This document shows, piece after piece, positions 60,591 to 64,000 of a DNA stretch of 64,000 nucleotides. The position numbers were made by a program, and so were the translations under genes. A model generated the notes under the pieces. It was given only the letters and a program-made list of their open reading frames with translations. It was not told the DNA's origin and ran no database searches. This DNA comes from Chloroflexota bacterium (GTDB lineage Bacteria > Chloroflexota > Dehalococcoidia > Lucifugimonadales > Australimonadaceae): positions 186,001 through 250,000 of the forward strand of contig JAPPHT010000056.1 of the NCBI GenBank assembly GCA_028874795.1, written 5' to 3'. Positions within the stretch are counted from its first letter, which is position 1. Every line of letters starts with the position of its first letter.

Positions 60591-61365
60591 GTGCAGGTAC
60601 GCATCGTCGGCGCACACAGCCTGGACTCGAAGCACGCCCACCACAACTGCTTCCTCATCGACGGGTGTATCGCCGTCGACGCCGGAAGCATCATGAGCGC
60701 GCTCGCCGCTGACGAGCAGGAGCGCATCGAGGCCGTCCTCCTCACGCACCACCACTTCGACCACTGCCGCGACCTCCCGACGCTCGCACTGGACTGCCGC
60801 GACGCGGGCAGGACCGTCCAGGTGCATGGCGAGCCGCCGGCCCTCAGGACGACCAACTCCCGCCTGCTGGACGGAGGCATCTACATCGACGCCACGAGGG
60901 CGCCTGGGGCCCGGCGTCTCCCCACCGCTCTCGCTCCGTCCCTTCGCCGCAGGCGAGACGCATGAACTGTTCGGCTACCGCGTCTCCAGCGTGCGCGTCG
61001 ACCATCCCGTGCCAACTATGGGCTACATCGTCGGCGCTGGTGGGCTGAGCGTTGGCTTCTCGGGCGACACCGGCGGCGCGCTCATGGGCTTCTTCACGCA
61101 CCCCGCGCCGCCGGACGTGCTGCTGATCGACGTCACGTGGCCTGAGCGCATGCGCGCCCACGCCGAGGCATCGCGCCACATGACGCCGGGGATGCTGCGG
61201 GAAGAGTTGCTCGCCGCGAGGCAGGCGGGCGTCGCGCTCCCGAAGCTCATCGCCGTGCACCGCTCGCTGCGTGAGGAGCCCGAACTGCTGCGCGAACTCG
61301 CCGCCCTCCAGACCGAACTGAACGTCGACCTCGAGCCCGGCTACGAGGACATGGTCATCGGCTGA
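60591..61365 (+). pseudogene. MBL-fold metallo-hydrolase gene broken by a frameshift
   Basis: GTG 60591 (GGAG upstream) opens with RIVGAHSLDSKHAHHNCFLI and the metal motif LLTHHHFDHCRDLP (H-x-H-x-D-H). After IYIDATRA near 60900-60920 the frame changes; the rest, with THELFGYRVSSVRVDHPVPT, SVGFSGDTGGALMGFF and IAVHRSLREEP, continues in track ORF 60826..61365. One extra base in the GGGGCCC run explains it. The restored product of about 257 aa would be a phosphodiesterase-type MBL hydrolase of unknown substrate. It is either decaying or a sequencing slip. Confidence 0.75.
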
Positions 61366-61389
61366 GTAGTGTGAGCGCCGGCAACAGAT

Positions 61390-61590
61390 CTACTTAGCGT
61401 TGCCCGCAATCAGGGCGCGTACAGCTGGCGCGAGCTCCTTCGGAACAGTCATGACCGTCTCAGTGGAGTCCTCGAAGGCCGCTTCGCCCTCAGCGACTGC
61501 TTCGTCTTCACTGAGGGATTCGTAGTGCTGGAGCACACGCCGGACGCGTTCTTCATCCCACCCCGGCGGGAATTCTGTTTTCTTCTTCAT
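61390..61590 (-). CDS. Small antitoxin-like protein (66 aa)
   Basis: Reads MKKKTEFPPGWDEERVRRVL, then HYESLSEDEAVAEGEAAFED, and ends with ELAPAVRALIAGN. Short proteins with this GWDEERVRRVLxHYE opening commonly follow DUF4258/BrnT-type toxins. It is acidic, as antitoxins tend to be, with no clear DNA-binding motif. The ATG overlaps the stop of the upstream toxin-like gene (ATGA). The gene order is toxin first, then antitoxin. Confidence 0.75.
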   Translation of the reverse strand: MKKKTEFPPGWDEERVRRVLQHYESLSEDEAVAEGEAAFEDSTETVMTVPKELAPAVRALIAGNAK

Positions 61591-61871
61591 TGCCCTCTCC
61601 TTCTCATACGCCGCCGGAATGCAGCAAGGGGTTTCCCACTTAGCTCGTACGCCGTGATGACGAAGACGTAGTCCGGTTCGGGGTCAGGCACGTAGATTAC
61701 CTGCAGGCAACGACCAGCGCGGGTCCGGCCGATCGCGATACGTACTCCGTCTCGTCCAGACCGATCTTCATCCGGCGACTCGAGAACATCCGCTACCTCA
61801 TGCTCTTCGACTCCATGAGAAAGAATATGCAGGTCGTCGGTTTCTGGGTCAATATAGAACCTGGTATGCAA
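61587..61871 (-). CDS. DUF4258/BrnT-like toxin
   Basis: A 94-aa protein. The phrase FYIDPETDDLHILSHGVEEH with EVADVLESPDEDRSG opens the fold, followed by VRIAIGRTRAGRCLQVIYVP and the closing VFVITAYELSGKPLAAFRRR. The last element is typical for DUF4258/BrnT members of the RelE superfamily, which act on mRNA or ribosomes. The ATG at 61871 follows a TATCAT (61894-61889 on the minus strand) by only 17 nt. It is divergent from the Phd/VapC pair. Confidence 0.8.
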   Translation of the reverse strand: MHTRFYIDPETDDLHILSHGVEEHEVADVLESPDEDRSGRDGVRIAIGRTRAGRCLQVIYVPDPEPDYVFVITAYELSGKPLAAFRRRMRRRGQ

Positions 61872-61945
61872 GGCTGCGACCCCTGCCTATGATAAGACAC
61901 CCTCAAACGTGCGCAACCTCAGCACCTTGGCACAGGACGAAGTCC

Positions 61946-62176
61946 ATGACGACCGTGAATGTTCGCGAAGCGAAAGCCCAGCTCTCCCGCCTGCTCGCAC
62001 AGGTCGAAGCCGGCGAGGAAGTCACCATCGCCCGCAACGGCAAGCCTGTTGCGCGGCTTGTTGCGTGCAAACCCAAGCGCAAACCGCAGCCCGATGTGTT
62101 GAAAGGGATCATCAGCATCGACGAGCGTTTCTTCGAGCCGCTGCCCGAGGAGGAGTTGGAGCTCTGGGGCGTTTGA
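61946..62176 (+). CDS. Phd/YefM-family antitoxin
   Basis: A 76-aa protein. MTTVNVREAKAQLSRLLAQV with AGEEVTIARNGKPVARLVAC is the canonical Phd/YefM N-terminal domain that binds its own promoter as a dimer. The C-terminal tail FFEPLPEEELELWGV reaches the toxin. ATG 61946 is chosen over the track start at 61889 because it places the family start first. The VapC-like gene starts 4 nt later. Confidence 0.9.
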   Translation: MTTVNVREAKAQLSRLLAQVEAGEEVTIARNGKPVARLVACKPKRKPQPDVLKGIISIDERFFEPLPEEELELWGV

Positions 62177-62179
62177 TCA

Positions 62180-62565
62180 TTGCGCCTCCTGCTCGACACC
62201 CACGCCTTCATCTGGTGGTACAGCGACAGTTCACGGCTGTCGTTGCCTGTGCATCGTCAAGTCCTTGATGAATCGAACGAAAAACTGATCAGCGCGGCCT
62301 CGGCATGGGAAATCGTAATCAAGCACCGCCTCGGCAAGCTGCTGGGCGCCGAAGCACTGGCCCTTGACATCCCCGGAGCGATCGCCTTCCAAGGCTTCGA
62401 AGAACTGCCCGTGACCGTAGCAGAGGGCGTTCGGGCCGGGAACTCCCCGGCCCGCTCCGCGACCCGTTCGACCGCATGCTCATCGCGCAGGCGCTGGCAC
62501 ACGACCTCGTGGTCGTCTCGAACGAGACGCTCTTCGACCGCTACGGCGTGCGCCGCCTCTGGTAA
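62180..62565 (+). pseudogene. VapC-like PIN-domain toxin, frameshifted
   Basis: The TTG start at 62180 gives LRLLLDTHAFIWWYSDSSRL with the first PIN Asp and SAASAWEIVIKHRLGKL with the Glu. At about 62435-62442 (GCCGGGAACTCCCC) one G appears to be missing. The expected tail, DPFDRMLIAQALAHDLVVV with SNETLFDRYGVRRLW and TAA at 62565, is then in another frame. Restored, the product is about 128 aa, normal for VapC paired with Phd. As read, the toxin would be inactive while its antitoxin is intact. A sequencing slip is possible. Confidence 0.8.
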
Positions 62566-62575
62566 CGCGACTGCC

Positions 62576-63283
62576 TCAGCCTGCGAGGTGCTTCCCGAAC
62601 CACGCAAGCGCGTCGGCCCACGCGGCCTCGGCGGCGTCCTGCACGTAGCGGTCCGCGTTCGTGTGGTTGTGGAACGCGTGCGGCGCGTTGGCGTACACCT
62701 TCATGTCGCAGGTCGTTCCGGCATCGTTCAGCGCCTTTGTGATGTCGTCGATGCCCGCGTTGATGCGCTCGTCCAGCTCGCCGTAGACGGCGTAGACCGC
62801 GCCCTTGATGTTCGGCACCTGCTCCAGCGGCGGGTTCGCGCCGTAGAACGGCACAGCGGCCGCGATATCCTCGCTCTCCGTGGCCACACGCCACGTGATG
62901 CCCCCGCCGAAGCAGAAGCCGATGATGCCGATGCGCGTCACGTCCGCCTGCGACTTCAGGTACGCGATCACCGCCTGCACGTCGCTGATGTGGCGTTCCC
63001 GCGGGATCTGACCCAGCATCGCGGGGATGTCCTCGATGCTCGCCGTCCCGCCGTCGCGCGACAGCAGGTCCGGCGCGACCGCGATGTAGCCGTTGCTCGC
63101 GAGTCCGTCCGCCACGTCGCGCAGGTAGGGCACCAAGCCGCGGTTCTCGTGGATGACGATGACTGCCGGAGCGCTGCCGCCAGCCGCCGGCCTCGACTCG
63201 TACGCCGCCAGTTGCGCGTCGCCCGCGTCTATCGAGATGTCGCTTCCGTTGGGCTCAGGCCCGTCGATGAGTGGGTTCGCCAT
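62576..63283 (-). CDS. Dienelactone hydrolase family protein
   Basis: A 235-aa alpha/beta-hydrolase with the DLH nucleophile Cys in IGIIGFCFGGGITWRV (about residue 125), the acid in AVYGELDERIN (about 175) and the His in YANAPHAFHNHTNADRY (about 205). In the family this hydrolyses dienelactone to maleylacetate in halo- or hydroxy-aromatic degradation; related enzymes act on other esters. A full TATAAT box (63315-63310 on the minus strand) lies 27 nt before the ATG. This fits the catabolic theme of the window. Confidence 0.9.
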   Translation of the reverse strand: MANPLIDGPEPNGSDISIDAGDAQLAAYESRPAAGGSAPAVIVIHENRGLVPYLRDVADGLASNGYIAVAPDLLSRDGGTASIEDIPAMLGQIPRERHISDVQAVIAYLKSQADVTRIGIIGFCFGGGITWRVATESEDIAAAVPFYGANPPLEQVPNIKGAVYAVYGELDERINAGIDDITKALNDAGTTCDMKVYANAPHAFHNHTNADRYVQDAAEAAWADALAWFGKHLAG

Positions 63284-63309
63284 ACTCCCGTCCTCCTTTG
63301 GTTTCCCGC

Positions 63310-63315
63310 ATTATA
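63310..63315 (-). promoter_or_regulatory. Consensus -10 box (TATAAT) of the dienelactone hydrolase gene
   Basis: The plus strand reads ATTATA, so the minus strand is TATAAT, a perfect sigma-70 -10 hexamer 27 nt upstream of the ATG at 63283. No -35 hexamer was convincing. Confidence 0.5.
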
Positions 63316-63433
63316 GGCAATCTCCAGGCGCGCAGAGGGACCGCGTCGATACCCGGAAATCGGACACGCGGCCATTGCTCGTTCGCATTCCGCCGTCCTA
63401 GACTCGCGCCAACCCACCGGGTCTGGAGGCCGC

Positions 63434-63715
63434 GTGAACATCAGACTGCCGTTTCCCCGCCGCAGCGTCGCCTCTCGCGGGCGCGCCATCTACATGGAGA
63501 AGATTCGCCCGCACGTCTACCCCCAGCAGATAGGCACGGTCATCATCATTGACGTCCGCAGCGGCGACTACGAGGTCAGTACAGGCCCGATGGACCAGGT
63601 CCCCGCTCTGGACAGACTACGCGAGCGCAGGCCCGACGCCCTCATCTGGCGGAAGCGCGTCGGCTATCAGACCGTCGCAGGTTTCGGCGGGCTCCGGGTG
63701 GACAAGGATGGTTAG
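63434..63715 (+). CDS. Small hypothetical protein (93 aa), partner of the aspartyl protease gene
   Basis: GTG 63434 follows CTGGAGGCCGC. It reads IRPHVYPQQIGTVIIIDVRS, then DYEVSTGPMDQVPALDRLRE, and continues RRPDALIWRKRVGYQTVAGF. Short proteins of this kind, with a PxxIGxxVxIDVxSGDYEV strand, often precede a retropepsin-like gene, as here, with an 8-nt overlap. The function is unknown; a toxin-antitoxin-like pair is a possibility. Confidence 0.65.
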   Translation: MNIRLPFPRRSVASRGRAIYMEKIRPHVYPQQIGTVIIIDVRSGDYEVSTGPMDQVPALDRLRERRPDALIWRKRVGYQTVAGFGGLRVDKDG

Positions 63716-64000
63716 CGGAGCAGTCAAAGGTCTCGTGCCCGTAGTCCCCGTAGCCATCGTTGACGGAAGCGGCGTCCCGCAGCAGTTCCAGGCGGTCCTG
63801 GACACAGCCTTCATCGGAACCGTCAGCTTGCCGCACTCCTCCATCGAGCGGCTTGGTCTGACAGACCCGTCTACAGAGGCCGTAACCTTCGCAAACGGCG
63901 AGACGGAGGAGTGCAACATCTATCTGGCAACCGCAATTTGGGGCGGGGAACGCTATTCCGTCTCTGTCTACGAACTTGGGCCGGAACCGCTCATCGGCAT
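63708..64000 (+). CDS. Clan AA aspartyl protease-like protein (partial, cut by the window end)
   Basis: The first 97 codons are present: VPVVPVAIVDGSGVPQQFQA and then VLDTAFIGTVSLPHSSIERL, in which DTA-x-I-G-T takes the place of the retropepsin DTGA flap-and-catalytic motif. VYELGPEPLIG near the window end matches the LIGxxxL strand of such proteins. These act as dimers of single domains. The start ATG lies within the previous gene. The rest continues past 64000. Confidence 0.75.
   Translation, partial: MVSGAVKGLVPVVPVAIVDGSGVPQQFQAVLDTAFIGTVSLPHSSIERLGLTDPSTEAVTFANGETEECNIYLATAIWGGERYSVSVYELGPEPLIG

Overview
This is a GC-rich, gene-dense stretch of bacterial chromosome. It most likely comes from Chloroflexota, class Dehalococcoidia (SAR202-like or a related aerobic lineage). 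That placement is an inference from gene content, not from a marker gene. It rests on stacked Rieske oxygenases, an F420-type (LLM) oxidoreductase, CaiB/BaiF CoA-transferase, several amidohydrolase-2 enzymes, tripartite tricarboxylate transporters (TTT) whose binding proteins are lipoproteins with T/P-rich linkers, an RCC1-type repeat lipoprotein and many small toxin-antitoxin pairs. No rRNA, tRNA, CRISPR array, integrase or insertion sequence was seen.

Layout. 1-6.2 kb: aminotransferase tail, a frameshifted GNAT acetyltransferase, then a dihydroxyphthalate-decarboxylase-like protein and a gamma-glutamyltransferase, divergent from a bicupin and an orphan EutA-like protein. 6.2-13.2 kb: a TTT locus (TctC, fused TctA-TctB, a DUF3592-like protein, second TctC) divergent from an HTH plus periplasmic-binding-type regulator. 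13.2-16.3 kb: tight operon of enoyl-CoA hydratase, LLM oxidoreductase and MFS transporter. 16.4-19.5 kb: DinB-like protein, Rieske oxygenase, Gfo/Idh/MocA oxidoreductase. 19.6-24.1 kb: a 1504-aa surface lipoprotein of 35 RCC1-like repeats. 24.2-26.6 kb: zinc alcohol dehydrogenase and two of the three subunits of a molybdenum hydroxylase. 26.6-30.7 kb: DUF4926/DUF6883-like pair with nitroreductase, then a second Rieske with an amidohydrolase. 30.7-36 kb: accessory genes (broken ORF, HTH protein, PD-(D/E)XK protein, methyltransferase, REP-like repeats, SDR, MazEF-like pair). 36-41.7 kb: third Rieske with Gfo/Idh/MocA, a MITE-like element, gentisate dioxygenase-like bicupin, FAH hydrolase and NIPSNAP. 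42-49.6 kb: SDR and amidohydrolase, then a second TTT operon (TctC-TctA-TctB) ending in a fourth Rieske. 49.6-55.4 kb: VapBC, MFS, then acyl-CoA dehydrogenase, CoA-transferase and MFS. 55.4-59.4 kb: CFA synthase and two amidohydrolases. 59.5-62.6 kb: a cluster of toxin-antitoxin genes including a Panacea-type antitoxin. 62.6-64 kb: dienelactone hydrolase and an aspartyl-protease pair cut by the window end.

Taken together the window looks like a catabolic region for aromatic or other recalcitrant organic acids. TTT and MFS systems import or export, Rieske oxygenases hydroxylate or O-demethylate, Gfo/Idh and SDR enzymes oxidise, and gentisate dioxygenase, FAH, amidohydrolase decarboxylases and dienelactone hydrolase cleave. 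Acyl-CoA enzymes finish the job. Substrates cannot be read from the sequence. Four genes carry single-base frameshifts; these are either real decay or assembly errors.
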